A stretch of DNA of 64,000 nucleotides from Exiguobacterium aurantiacum. GTDB taxonomy: Bacteria; Bacillota; Bacilli; Exiguobacteriales; Exiguobacteriaceae. A program made the translations under genes and the position numbers. Below the pieces are notes generated by a model that was given only the letters and a program-made list of their open reading frames with translations, did no database searches and was not told where the DNA came from. Positions 50,314 to 58,777 of this stretch are shown piece by piece (the stretch's first letter is position 1; each line of letters opens with the position of its first letter). The stretch covers positions 586,501 to 650,500 of the forward strand of contig NZ_CP101462.1 in assembly GCF_024362205.1 (NCBI RefSeq), in the 5' to 3' direction.

Positions 50314-51561
50314 TCAACCAAAACGGTCTGTTTTATACCATCTAACTTCTTGTTTGAATAACACACGTTTGATTTCTAAATAGAGTGAATAAATGACGAG
50401 TACAATCCATAACTGACTGTACGTGAAGTACATCAGGATCACGGTGAAAAAGTTTTGTGAGTTAAATTCGGAGCGCTCGATACTGAGTGTTACGAAAACT
50501 TCCGTCACGAATAGTAAGAAAGCAAGAATCCAAAGCACGAGTGTGATATTGCCGACTTCAAGACCGATGTCGACAAATAAATTGATGACAAATAGACTGT
50601 TTGACAAGATGACCCCGAAGAAAAATAAAAAATACGTAAAAAAGAAATAGAAAATATCGAATACGATTTTTTTACGTTTTAACGAGAACAGTTGGCGCAT
50701 GAACTTCAGCACGACATATTGATTGCCGCGAGCCCATCGTGTTCGTTGCTTCCACCAAACACTTAGCGTTTGGGGCTCCTGTTCCCACGTCACTGCGGCC
50801 GGGAAAAAACGAATATGCCAGCCAAGTTCATATACGCGAATGGTCAACTCGGTATCTTCAGCAAGGGCTTTTTCATCCCAACCCCCAAGCTCCTCGATAA
50901 TCGAACGTCGAATGGCAAAATTCGTACCCGGGATTGTGGCGATTTTGAACCATTTCCACCGACCCGCTTGGGCCATCCACTGAAAGCAAATCGTTTCGAT
51001 ATTGATTAGTCGAGTGAGCAGCGTTTCATACGCATTGATCACTCGAAACTTTCCGACAACAGCACCTGCTTTTGAATCATTCAGTAATCCCATCACCAAA
51101 TGATAGACGCCATCTTTTTCTGGCGTATTGTCCGCGTCATATACGACGAGTACATCACCAGTCGATTGAGATAGACCAAAATTGAGAGCGGACGATTTTC
51201 CTTTTCCTGCGAAAGCAGGAGTTGTCTTCACCACATGGATGAACGGGAACTTATCCGCAAACGTTTGAGCAATTTCGCCTGTGCGATCGGAGGAATTGTC
51301 ATTGATGAGTAGGATTTCGAGTTTGTCTTTCGGGTATTCGATGCGCGACATGGCACGAAGCGTCGCAGCGACAACGACTTCTTCATTATGGGCTGGAATC
51401 AGGACCGATACTTTCGGTAAATCAGTCATCTTTTTAGACCAATCTGCTATCGGTGCCTGATAGGTCATAAAGTGCCAAAAACCGCCTTGCATTAAAAACA
51501 TATGATACAGCAGCATCGTCCAAATCATGATCAGCGAAAAGAGAAATAGACCATTTGCCAT
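50314..51561 (-). CDS. ydaM: processive family 2 glycosyltransferase (YdaM-like)
   Basis: A 415-residue membrane GT2. One N-terminal span, a cytoplasmic GT-A domain, and C-terminal spans from about 300. VSVLIPAHNEEVVVAATL begins the domain, VVYDADNTPEKDG has the DxD-like site, AEDTELTIR the acceptor-side Asp, and WWKQRTRWARGN the processive QxxRW motif. It should polymerise the exopolysaccharide backbone and extrude it with the BcsB-like partner. There is no PilZ domain at the C-terminus, so c-di-GMP control must come from another protein, probably the YdaK-like gene. Confidence 0.9.
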   Translation of the reverse strand: MANGLFLFSLIMIWTMLLYHMFLMQGGFWHFMTYQAPIADWSKKMTDLPKVSVLIPAHNEEVVVAATLRAMSRIEYPKDKLEILLINDNSSDRTGEIAQTFADKFPFIHVVKTTPAFAGKGKSSALNFGLSQSTGDVLVVYDADNTPEKDGVYHLVMGLLNDSKAGAVVGKFRVINAYETLLTRLINIETICFQWMAQAGRWKWFKIATIPGTNFAIRRSIIEELGGWDEKALAEDTELTIRVYELGWHIRFFPAAVTWEQEPQTLSVWWKQRTRWARGNQYVVLKFMRQLFSLKRKKIVFDIFYFFFTYFLFFFGVILSNSLFVINLFVDIGLEVGNITLVLWILAFLLFVTEVFVTLSIERSEFNSQNFFTVILMYFTYSQLWIVLVIYSLYLEIKRVLFKQEVRWYKTDRFG

Positions 51562-51564
51562 TGT

Positions 51565-53262
51565 TTATCCACGCTCCTTGAAAAGTCGTTTTTTACGTTG
51601 AGCGCGTAAAAAGAGGGTGTACGTCAAAAATGCGATGACGAAGAGCAAGGTGATGCCCGCTAGTGCAGTTAGTGCTTGCTCTAAAAATGATTGAGGCATC
51701 AACAGGCGTAATCGATTCAAAACGGTGCTACGGTTATCCTCAAGCACGAGCATGCCGTCTTCCGCCTGGATTGAAACCTCAGTGGTTCGGACCCGTGCGT
51801 CGCTCGTTCGTAAATCAAGCCATGTAAATCCAGGCACGGACTCCATTAACGCCACGACTTCCGGTAAATACTCTGTGCCGATATAAGGATGATAGAATGC
51901 ACCAATCATCGACTCGCGGACGATGAGTGTCTCCTCGAGAGCCTGTCTCATTTCATCAACGGGTCGGGGAATGTCAGTACGGACGTAACCAATCGTTTCT
52001 GGATAGAGTGTCATACCATGAAGGAGAGACGGTTTTGACACGTAAGGTGTACTCCCCATGACTTCCCAATTGGAATTGCTCCATTGTACTTGACCGAACA
52101 CATTCGTAAAATATTCGGACGTTAACGCATAACCTGAATGAGACATAGTGTAGTGTGGTGCTTCAAAACCTAGTGGATGAAGACCGATTGAGACGAGTTC
52201 ATGAATTGAATTCGATAGCTTCGAGTGAATGTACGTCGCCTCTTTTTCCAATAGCGTATTCAAGTACAATGTATACGCAGATTCACTTGCAAACGACTCA
52301 CGTCCTTTTAATTTTGGTGGCGTTTCATCTGGCTGAGATAGAACGGGTTGATTATTTTCTACGTCCCAAAACTCGAAGCCTTCCCCAGTTTCTGACGAGC
52401 GATATTGATGTGTATAGCCGTGTGCGACGACAGTGGCCCCACGCGCTTCAAGTTCGCGTAGCGTGTCGATTAGTTCGGGACGGTCCGTGAACCGGAGGGT
52501 GTCTCCATTCGCGGCATCGGTATAAACCGGTATGACGGCGAGTATAATCGGAATCCTTCGATCTAATAAATATGTGCCGACTTCTTTGACGAGCTTAGGA
52601 TCTGAGCTTGGATTGATATCTTCAAGGCGTATGTAGCCAACATGGCCAGGAGCGGCTTCGACGTCGAAGAAATCGAATAGACTATCCGCAATAAAAAGAG
52701 AAGGTCGGTTTAATAGATTTTCAATTCCGGCGTAAAAATTGTCTTCTGTTTGGATGAGAACGGGTAGCACTTTATCGTTGCGCACAACACTCGCATGGGT
52801 GATCGATGGAGCGTCTGGTTTTACGGTCGTTACCACATCAGTGGAATCAAATGACAGGCTTTGGTCCGTTCGAGCGTGAAGAAATTTGGAGACTCTGGCG
52901 ACTCGAGTCATCTCGAATCCTTTGAAAGAAGCCAGTTGATCCGAATTTTGACCGATTGCATATAGTGGAACCGACGGATGATTTAGCAACTCACGGGTTG
53001 ACTTAGGTAATGTCGAAGTAGAGGCGCCGTAATAAAAAATGTGGCTAGCCTCTGACAGTGCATCGGCTTGTAAATTGGTGTCCCGAATCAACTTGATTTC
53101 ATCAGAGAAGCGAGACACGAGCGCCTCTAACTTATAGACGTCGGGCGGAATCTCCACTTGTGAAGAACTGTAGACAATGACGACATGTGTAGGTTTTGCC
53201 GCATCAATTGGTGTCGGAAACAGAAGGAACAGCAATAGAATTGTAAGGCACTTATAACGCAT
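51565..53262 (-). CDS. ydaL: DUF2334 polysaccharide-deacetylase-like protein (YdaL-like)
   Basis: A 565-residue secreted or anchored protein with signal peptide CLTILLLFLLFPTPIDAA and a C-terminal span near 530-552 (ALTALAGITLLFVIAFLTYTL). The middle part has GYIRLEDINPSSDPKLV near 215, ATVVAHGYTHQYRS near 285 and LGFEAPHYTMSHSGYA near 375, the pattern of DUF2334, a carbohydrate-esterase-4-like barrel. Asp-His-type metal ligands appear in the ED and HGYTH motifs. It may deacetylate the exported polymer. It overlaps the upstream gene by 11 bases and ends three bases before the glycosyltransferase start. Confidence 0.85.
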   Translation of the reverse strand: MRYKCLTILLLFLLFPTPIDAAKPTHVVIVYSSSQVEIPPDVYKLEALVSRFSDEIKLIRDTNLQADALSEASHIFYYGASTSTLPKSTRELLNHPSVPLYAIGQNSDQLASFKGFEMTRVARVSKFLHARTDQSLSFDSTDVVTTVKPDAPSITHASVVRNDKVLPVLIQTEDNFYAGIENLLNRPSLFIADSLFDFFDVEAAPGHVGYIRLEDINPSSDPKLVKEVGTYLLDRRIPIILAVIPVYTDAANGDTLRFTDRPELIDTLRELEARGATVVAHGYTHQYRSSETGEGFEFWDVENNQPVLSQPDETPPKLKGRESFASESAYTLYLNTLLEKEATYIHSKLSNSIHELVSIGLHPLGFEAPHYTMSHSGYALTSEYFTNVFGQVQWSNSNWEVMGSTPYVSKPSLLHGMTLYPETIGYVRTDIPRPVDEMRQALEETLIVRESMIGAFYHPYIGTEYLPEVVALMESVPGFTWLDLRTSDARVRTTEVSIQAEDGMLVLEDNRSTVLNRLRLLMPQSFLEQALTALAGITLLFVIAFLTYTLFLRAQRKKRLFKERG

Positions 53263-54109
53263 AGCTCTTCAACTCGTTTCCAATCAAACTGAGAATCTCT
53301 GTTGGAGACTCAATGTCAGTTTCTTTTGTGACCGTATAGTGTGCAATATGGTTGGTAAACGTAACGATTTTTCCGGATTCGGTTTTATAGTCGCCCAGCA
53401 TATCACGGAATCGATTTGTCAGAATAGACATATGTTCTTCAGAAGCATGAGGTAGAATCAAAGCAAACTCTTCTACCGAGAGACGAAATTTTTTATCGGT
53501 CGTACGTGTCGAGATATATAATTGCCTACTAAAATAGTTTAGGAAATTTTCATACTCTTGTTGTCCATATAACTTTTTAAACTCCGTTAAATAATCGATT
53601 TTGTATAAAAAGACCGTAAACGCTTCACCGTGCCGTCTCGTCCGATCGATCTCGAGCTGCAACTCGAGGACGAATCTGTCTTGATTGTCGAGCCCGGTTT
53701 CCGTGTCGATTGCAACGAGGCGACGTACTTGCTCGCTTAACGTTTGATTCAGATCACTGATTTCTTTGACCCGCTCATGAAGCGAGCCACTTAAGATTAC
53801 GAGCGCTAGGAGACAGAAGCCATAATAAAGAAGGGTAGCTTCTGAAAACAATAACGACTGATCTTCAGGACGGAAAAAGAGATTCCAAAAATAAAGGCTC
53901 CCTAAGCAAAAGAGGATGACGAGTGAAGTGAACAATCCCGCCCGCAATCCTGTGAACAGGCTTAACACGATTGCGAATGCAATCAACATGATACTTTCAG
54001 TATGAACTTGTCCCATTTCCGGTATATATTGAACAAATAAAACAAGTGAAATCATAAACAAACATACATGTATGCTGACTAGGCTCGTCTTACGGAACGA
54101 TGTATCCAT
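53252..54109 (-). CDS. ydaK: degenerate GGDEF membrane protein, likely c-di-GMP receptor (YdaK-like)
   Basis: A 285-residue protein with about four spans in the first 100 residues, a short coiled linker (VKEISDLNQTLSEQVRRL), then a GGDEF fold. The catalytic signature is lost: the place of GGDEF reads SVEEF in FRLSVEEFALILPHAS. Exactly five residues upstream lies RTTD, an RxxD inhibitory site. This is the arrangement of B. subtilis YdaK and similar effectors that bind c-di-GMP but do not make it. It probably switches on the glycosyltransferase of this operon. AAGGGAG lies eight bases before the start; the gene overlaps ydaJ by 20 bases. Confidence 0.87.
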   Translation of the reverse strand: MDTSFRKTSLVSIHVCLFMISLVLFVQYIPEMGQVHTESIMLIAFAIVLSLFTGLRAGLFTSLVILFCLGSLYFWNLFFRPEDQSLLFSEATLLYYGFCLLALVILSGSLHERVKEISDLNQTLSEQVRRLVAIDTETGLDNQDRFVLELQLEIDRTRRHGEAFTVFLYKIDYLTEFKKLYGQQEYENFLNYFSRQLYISTRTTDKKFRLSVEEFALILPHASEEHMSILTNRFRDMLGDYKTESGKIVTFTNHIAHYTVTKETDIESPTEILSLIGNELKSYAL

Positions 54110-55163
54110 CGAGAAGTCTCCCTTCGGCTAATAAAGGCAATAAATTATCAAATGAGTGAGTATGTTGCGTCAGTTCATCGATGTATCCCCCATAATAATT
54201 GGAAGATTTATCTTTGACGGCTAAGTCTCGTAGACGCTCCATCACGATCTCCGCAAAATCGTCTTCACCACGCTCAAGCAGATAAAAGACGGCTAGCGCA
54301 TAAACAGCTTGTGATTCGTAGGTGACAGTTGGTGTTCTGTTGTTACGATCGTAGCGACCATAAATTGGCCCCATCTCAAATGCTTCTTTAAAGAAGGTAT
54401 AGAAACGGTCTGTAGCGAGATTGAACTGTTCATATCTCAAGGCGACGTACAGTTGATCAATCATATTGATCTCGTCATCAAATGTGTAAGTATGATTTTG
54501 TATCGAATATGCTTTTGCAAAAAATGGCCCATCGGTGGGCGCTTCAACGAGCAGGTTCTTACTATTGGAATAAAGGTTGGACGAAGCAGGCATCAACTTG
54601 AGCGCGGCCTCATCTAAATAGCTGAGTGTAAGGATGTCACTGGATTCCTTTGTCTTCAAATCGACGTAATCAACAGGAAGTCCCTCTTTTGTGGCAATCG
54701 TTGTGAGCGATTTGGAAATATTGTTTGCGAGTTCGGCATAAGTCGGTTCATCGAATGTCGTGGCGGCTAAATAGAGAGCATGAACAATTCGGGCATCATC
54801 AATCCAAGCGTTCACAGGACTAGTAAGTATTGTTTTGTCCTTTTGCTCGAGGCGCCAGGCGACTAGATTCGATTCATCCAGAAAATAGTCGGTCAGGATA
54901 ACGACTTGATCGGCAAATTCTCTTTCTCGATCACGTTCGACTAAAAAAAGTAGGTACAGGCCGATGGATTCGGACAAAAATTCGTTTTGACGGTCTGTGA
55001 TGTTCGTGCGAAGTAGTCCGGTTTCGGTAAGGAGATGAGTTCGGATAAAGGTTTCGACCGGGAACTCGCTCTCATAGTCTTGAGGCGGTATTTTAGGTGG
55101 TTCCCCCGAACATCCTGAGAGCACGAGCAGACAGGAGAGGAAAAGTGGGAAGAAGTTACGCAT
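54090..55163 (-). CDS. ydaJ: lipoprotein, GH8-like (YdaJ/PssZ-like)
   Basis: A 357-residue lipoprotein. The signal ends in lipobox LVLSGC, so the protein is anchored outside the membrane at residue 18. The rest is a helical-toroid-like protein with SIGLYLLFLVERDREREFAD, WRLEQKDKTILTSPVNAWID near 110 and YGRYDRNNRTPTVTYESQAV near 275. The gene position and length match YdaJ of B. subtilis and PssZ of Listeria, which are GH8-like hydrolases acting on the operon's own polymer. It is the first gene of the operon. Confidence 0.8.
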   Translation of the reverse strand: MRNFFPLFLSCLLVLSGCSGEPPKIPPQDYESEFPVETFIRTHLLTETGLLRTNITDRQNEFLSESIGLYLLFLVERDREREFADQVVILTDYFLDESNLVAWRLEQKDKTILTSPVNAWIDDARIVHALYLAATTFDEPTYAELANNISKSLTTIATKEGLPVDYVDLKTKESSDILTLSYLDEAALKLMPASSNLYSNSKNLLVEAPTDGPFFAKAYSIQNHTYTFDDEINMIDQLYVALRYEQFNLATDRFYTFFKEAFEMGPIYGRYDRNNRTPTVTYESQAVYALAVFYLLERGEDDFAEIVMERLRDLAVKDKSSNYYGGYIDELTQHTHSFDNLLPLLAEGRLLDGYIVP

Positions 55164-55310
55164 TGAAGTCTCCTAGATAATTGTGATGTGGTTCGGGATC
55201 GTTCCATGATGTACATCGGATAGAATGGACGATGATTGAAGCGTAATAAAGAGATGGTCTATATCTTTTGACAAAATAGAATGAGGACAGCGAAAAACAA
55301 GCTATTTCGG

Positions 55311-55339
55311 ATTTTCTCAATTTTGTATGAGGATGTCAA
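55311..55339 (-). promoter_or_regulatory. putative promoter of the ydaJKLMN-like operon
   Basis: Minus-strand TTGACA (55334-55339) is followed after 17 bases by GAAAAT (55311-55316). The ydaJ start is about 150 bases downstream, leaving a long leader with no recognised element. Confidence 0.55.
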
Positions 55340-55429
55340 TCATAAACCTGTAATATACAAAATAATTGAGAATTGGAACATATTCTTATTTTTAACCGTA
55401 TACATGAATGAAAAATAGGAGGGGTTTTA

Positions 55430-55885
55430 ATGAGACGTGAACAACATATCCGCCGCCTTGTTGACTATGCGAAACAAAGTCAACGCTGGGCCATCATTTT
55501 AGCAGTCGCATCGTTCATCATCACCGGGACACTCATCCGGACGGTCGAACAATCTGAATATCTCTTGCTTAGTTTGGGTTTTCTTGGCGTCATTCCGCTA
55601 CTCGTTCGTGAGTGGCGGTTCGGCACAATCCGGGCCTCGTTCAACGATAATGCGACGTATCAACGGCTCGTCCGGTTGCCGTTTTGGATGACGTTATTTG
55701 GTTTAGCGATTCTTTACTCGATCTTGGGATGGTACGAGCTTGGTTCACCGGGACCGTCCGTTTTCCTCACACTCATTGTTCTCGTCGGCGGGATGTACCT
55801 GCTCCAGCGCGCTTTCGACCGAGTCATCTTGAAGCTCGAGCCAGACTATATCACCGACCGCGAACTGCATCGTGAGTTGAAATGA
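55430..55885 (+). CDS. small membrane protein, unknown function
   Basis: A 151-residue protein with four predicted spans (about 20-38, 44-58, 84-102, 108-125), charged ends (MRREQHIRRLVDYAKQSQRW; DRELHRELK) and no recognised domain. GGAGGGG precedes the ATG. It is divergent from the ydaJ operon and ends in a strong bidirectional terminator, so it is a single-gene unit. Confidence 0.75.
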   Translation: MRREQHIRRLVDYAKQSQRWAIILAVASFIITGTLIRTVEQSEYLLLSLGFLGVIPLLVREWRFGTIRASFNDNATYQRLVRLPFWMTLFGLAILYSILGWYELGSPGPSVFLTLIVLVGGMYLLQRAFDRVILKLEPDYITDRELHRELK

Positions 55886-55922
55886 AAAACGAGGTCACCC
55901 GGCGCGGGATGACCTCGTTTTT
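55885..55922. terminator. bidirectional terminator
   Basis: AAAACGAGGTCA and TGACCTCGTTTT form a 12-bp stem around CCCGGCGCGGGA, which itself pairs. It lies between the convergent small membrane protein and NeuD-like genes. Confidence 0.88.
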
Positions 55923-55924
55923 GC

Positions 55925-56572
55925 TTACAGATAGCGTTCGTTCATGACCCGCCCCCGGACCGGTTTGGCTGGGGATCCGTAGGCGACGACGTGGTTCGGG
56001 ATGTCTTTCACGACCGTGGACCCGGCCCCGATGACCGTGTCGTGGCCGATGTGAACGTTGTGGATGACCGTCACGCTCATGCCGATGAACGTACGGGCCC
56101 CTATACGGACGTTGCCGCCGAGATGGGCACCTGGTGCGATTGAAGCGAACGGTTCGAGCACACAGTCGTGATCGACCGACGCCATCGTGTTGATGATGCT
56201 GTGGGGGCTGATGACGGCGTTCGGGTTGATGACGCTTCCGGCCATGACGGCTGTGCCTTCACCGAGCGTCACGTTTTTACCGATGACGGCGCTCGGATGA
56301 ATGGCGTTGATGAATTTGAAGTCTGGGTAATGGTACTTAATTTTTTCGGCAATACACTCACGATGGACGTTGTCTCCGACACCAATGATTCCTCTTTGAA
56401 CCACTATCTTCGAATCAATGAATCCCAACACTGGGTATCCTGCGATGAACTTTCCTAAAAGAGATGGACTATCATCATAAATCCCTGCGATACGATAGAC
56501 GCCCATCAATTCGAGAATATCAATCAACACTTGCGCGTGACCGCCTGCACCAAATATTACAATCCATTCCAT
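55925..56572 (-). CDS. NeuD/PglD-like sugar O-acyltransferase
   Basis: A 215-residue enzyme with an N-terminal Rossmann-like nucleotide-sugar domain (WIVIFGAGGHAQVLIDIL) and a left-handed beta-helix of hexapeptide repeats (about 90-205; VIGKNVTLGEGTAVMAGSVI and onward). HDC near residue 134 is the usual catalytic His. It probably transfers an acetyl group from acetyl-CoA to a nucleotide sugar for surface glycan synthesis. AAAGGGG precedes the ATG. It is divergent from the HpaI-like gene. Confidence 0.9.
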   Translation of the reverse strand: MEWIVIFGAGGHAQVLIDILELMGVYRIAGIYDDSPSLLGKFIAGYPVLGFIDSKIVVQRGIIGVGDNVHRECIAEKIKYHYPDFKFINAIHPSAVIGKNVTLGEGTAVMAGSVINPNAVISPHSIINTMASVDHDCVLEPFASIAPGAHLGGNVRIGARTFIGMSVTVIHNVHIGHDTVIGAGSTVVKDIPNHVVAYGSPAKPVRGRVMNERYL

Positions 56573-56854
56573 GATTGGCCACCCCTTTTTTTGCCGAAAC
56601 GTGTCGAATTTTATCTTGTACGTTAGTTATTTCCGATTCTCCGCATTTAAAACAAAATCAAAAAGAAGTTGCGAACATAGTTTGATATCAAAGCATATTC
56701 GAAGTGAAAACGAATGCCTTCATATAATGACGCACGTTCTAAAATTCGAAACAGCGTGATTTGGATTGCAAAAGGATTATCTACATTTCCGTTTTGTTGT
56801 TTATTAGACGGGCTATTTTCCTAAAGTAATCTATCTACGGAGGGAGTGCTCGCC
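56573..56854. other. 282-base divergent intergenic region
   Basis: This region separates the NeuD-like and HpaI-like genes. A TATAAT at 56723-56728 on the plus strand is a possible -10 with no clear -35. The short open frame inside it has no ribosome site. No hairpin of note is seen. Confidence 0.5.
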
Positions 56855-57700
56855 ATGCCTTTGAAACTGATGTATATCACGAACCAGCCGGAGATCGCGC
56901 TGCTCGCTGAACAGAACGGGGTCGACTGGGTGTTCGTCGATTTAGAGTTGAACGGGAAAGAGGAACGGCAAGGTCATCTCGATACGGTCATCTCACGCCA
57001 CGCGATTCGTGATGTAAGCCGGTTGCGTGCGGTCTTGAAGCATGCCGAGCTGCTCGTGCGCGTCAATCCGATTTTTCAAGGCTCGCGCTATGAAATCAAT
57101 GAAGTCGTCAATCGCGGCGCGGACGTCATCATGTTGCCGTACTATAAGACGGTCGACGAAGTCGCGATGTTCATCGAACTTGTCGATAAGAGGGCCAAGG
57201 TCTGTTTATTGTGCGAAACGAAAGAGGCCGTCGCCTGCATGCCGGACGTTCTCAAATTACCAGGCATCGATTATATCCATATTGGCTTGAACGACCTCCA
57301 TTTGAGTTACGGTCAAAGTTTCCTATTCGAGCCGCTTGCCGATGGGACAGTCGAGGCAGTCACTCGTCAAATTCAAGCATCGGGAATCCCATACGGATTC
57401 GGCGGCGTCGCTCGCGTCGGGGAAGGAAAGCTTCCAGCCGAGAAGGTGCTTGGGGAACACGTGAGGCTCGGTTCGTCGCTCGCCATCCTATCGCGCAGTT
57501 TTTGTAATATTGGGGCAATTGGGAAATTTGATGCTAAACAGGCACAAATCTTCCAAGAAGGGGTATGGAAAATTAGAGCGTACGAGCAACAGCTCGAACA
57601 CGCGACTCCGGAGTGGTTGGAATTGAACCGGTTGAACCTTGTCTCGACCGTGCTCGCCATCACGACGGAAATCCAGAACCGGAAAGGAATTTTGTCATGA
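56855..57700 (+). CDS. HpcH/HpaI aldolase-family protein
   Basis: A 281-residue TIM-barrel protein of the HpcH/HpaI (PEP/pyruvate) superfamily. VDWVFVDLELNGKE carries the metal/acid residues near 28-33, RGADVIMLPYYKT is near 90, CLLCETKEAV near 117 has the metal-binding Glu, and GIDYIHIGLNDLHLSYG near 140 has the Asp. These enzymes make or cleave C-C bonds with pyruvate-like substrates. ATG 56855 follows GGAGGGAG by eight bases. The stop overlaps the dehydrogenase start, so the two probably work in sequence in a polysaccharide pathway, possibly making an unusual hydroxy-acid unit. Confidence 0.8.
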   Translation: MPLKLMYITNQPEIALLAEQNGVDWVFVDLELNGKEERQGHLDTVISRHAIRDVSRLRAVLKHAELLVRVNPIFQGSRYEINEVVNRGADVIMLPYYKTVDEVAMFIELVDKRAKVCLLCETKEAVACMPDVLKLPGIDYIHIGLNDLHLSYGQSFLFEPLADGTVEAVTRQIQASGIPYGFGGVARVGEGKLPAEKVLGEHVRLGSSLAILSRSFCNIGAIGKFDAKQAQIFQEGVWKIRAYEQQLEHATPEWLELNRLNLVSTVLAITTEIQNRKGILS

Positions 57701-58602
57701 ATTTGCTGTCGACAGGAGTGCGGTTGGCTCCTGAACAACTCGCAAAACTCGAACAACTCGGCTATTCGGTGACGACGCTCCGCGAAGAGGCGGACGTGAC
57801 GGACATCGACGTCTCCGAAGTCGAGGGCTTGATTTGTAATAATGTGTTTCAGTATTGTCACGTCGACGATTTTGAACGGCTACGGTTCGTCCAAGCCGTC
57901 AGCGCCGGACTCGATCGTCTCCCGCTCGACGAGCTCGAGGAGCGAGACATCCGCATTTATAATGCCGGTGACACGTACGCCGTGCCGATGGCCGAATGGG
58001 TCGTCTGGCAACTGCTCGACTTCATGAAGCACGGGGCGGCGTTCCGGGAGAAGCAGGCAAACCGGCATTGGGAGAAAGAGCGCCGATTGCGTGAATTGAC
58101 CGGAAAGACCGTGGCCTTGCTCGGACTCGGTCATGTCGGAGAGGCGGTCGCGACACGGCTCCGGGCGTTTGATATGAAAATCATCGGTGTCGGGCATCGT
58201 GAGAAACAGGTGCCGTTCGTCGATCGTTACGTGCTGATGGATGAACTGCACGACGTCTTGGCGGAAAGCGATGTCGTCGTCGTCGCCTTGCCGCTCACCG
58301 ATGACACGTATCATGTGATTGACGAAGGGGCGATTGCGTCGATGAAGGAAGACGCCGTCTTATTGAACGTCGCGCGCGGATCAATCATCGACGAGGAGGC
58401 GCTCATCGCCGCACTCGAGGAAGGTAAGTTTTTCGGGGTCGCCTTGGATGTTTTCGAGACGGAGCCACTACCATCCGATCACGCGCTCTATAACTTCGAA
58501 TGGGTGTCGCTCACCCCACACAACTCGTACGTGTCGGACCGCGTGAATGAGCGACTGTTCAACAACATCTTTCACAACTTGCGACAAGAACAGTTACAGT
58601 AA
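57697..58602 (+). CDS. D-isomer-specific 2-hydroxyacid dehydrogenase
   Basis: A 301-residue NAD-dependent dehydrogenase. The NAD motif is ALLGLGHVGEAVATRL near residue 143. LNVARGSIIDEEAL near 225 has the substrate-binding Arg, ALDVFETEPLP near 250 has the catalytic Glu, and SLTPHNSYVSDRVNE near 275 has the catalytic His. It would reduce a 2-keto acid or oxidise a 2-hydroxy acid. It is coupled by ATGA to the HpaI-like gene, a pairing that suggests a two-step route to a hydroxy-acid modifier. The substrate is unknown. Confidence 0.9.
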   Translation: MNLLSTGVRLAPEQLAKLEQLGYSVTTLREEADVTDIDVSEVEGLICNNVFQYCHVDDFERLRFVQAVSAGLDRLPLDELEERDIRIYNAGDTYAVPMAEWVVWQLLDFMKHGAAFREKQANRHWEKERRLRELTGKTVALLGLGHVGEAVATRLRAFDMKIIGVGHREKQVPFVDRYVLMDELHDVLAESDVVVVALPLTDDTYHVIDEGAIASMKEDAVLLNVARGSIIDEEALIAALEEGKFFGVALDVFETEPLPSDHALYNFEWVSLTPHNSYVSDRVNERLFNNIFHNLRQEQLQ

Positions 58603-58607
58603 TTTGC

Positions 58608-58633
58608 AAAGCTGACCGAAGGGTCGGCTTTTT
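58608..58633 (+). terminator. terminator after the dehydrogenase gene
   Basis: AGCTGACC and GGTCGGCT pair with one mismatch-like G-T around a 4-base loop, followed by TTTTTTCG. Confidence 0.82.
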
Positions 58634-58705
58634 TCGTTTTTTATACTTCACAAAAAGATTATCCACGGCTCATTCCGTTTGTGAGTTACCTGAAAGAGCT
58701 TACGG

Positions 58706-58718
58706 GAACAACGATGAT
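58706..58718 (+). promoter_or_regulatory. third copy of the GAACAACGATKAT element
   Basis: GAACAACGATGAT lies 59 bases before the glycosyltransferase ATG, in the same orientation and at a similar distance as the two copies in the 6.6-6.75 kb divergent region. It is a candidate promoter or regulator site linking the two loci. Confidence 0.5.
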
Positions 58719-58777
58719 AGAATCACACCCGCTTTTCACTCACATCATGAAACGACAACCTAGAAGGAGTGACCCAC

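Noticed and set aside
56571-56759. 62-codon open frame before the HpaI-like gene
   Set aside because: No ribosome site, starts inside the NeuD-like gene start region, low-complexity sequence; better treated as promoter region.
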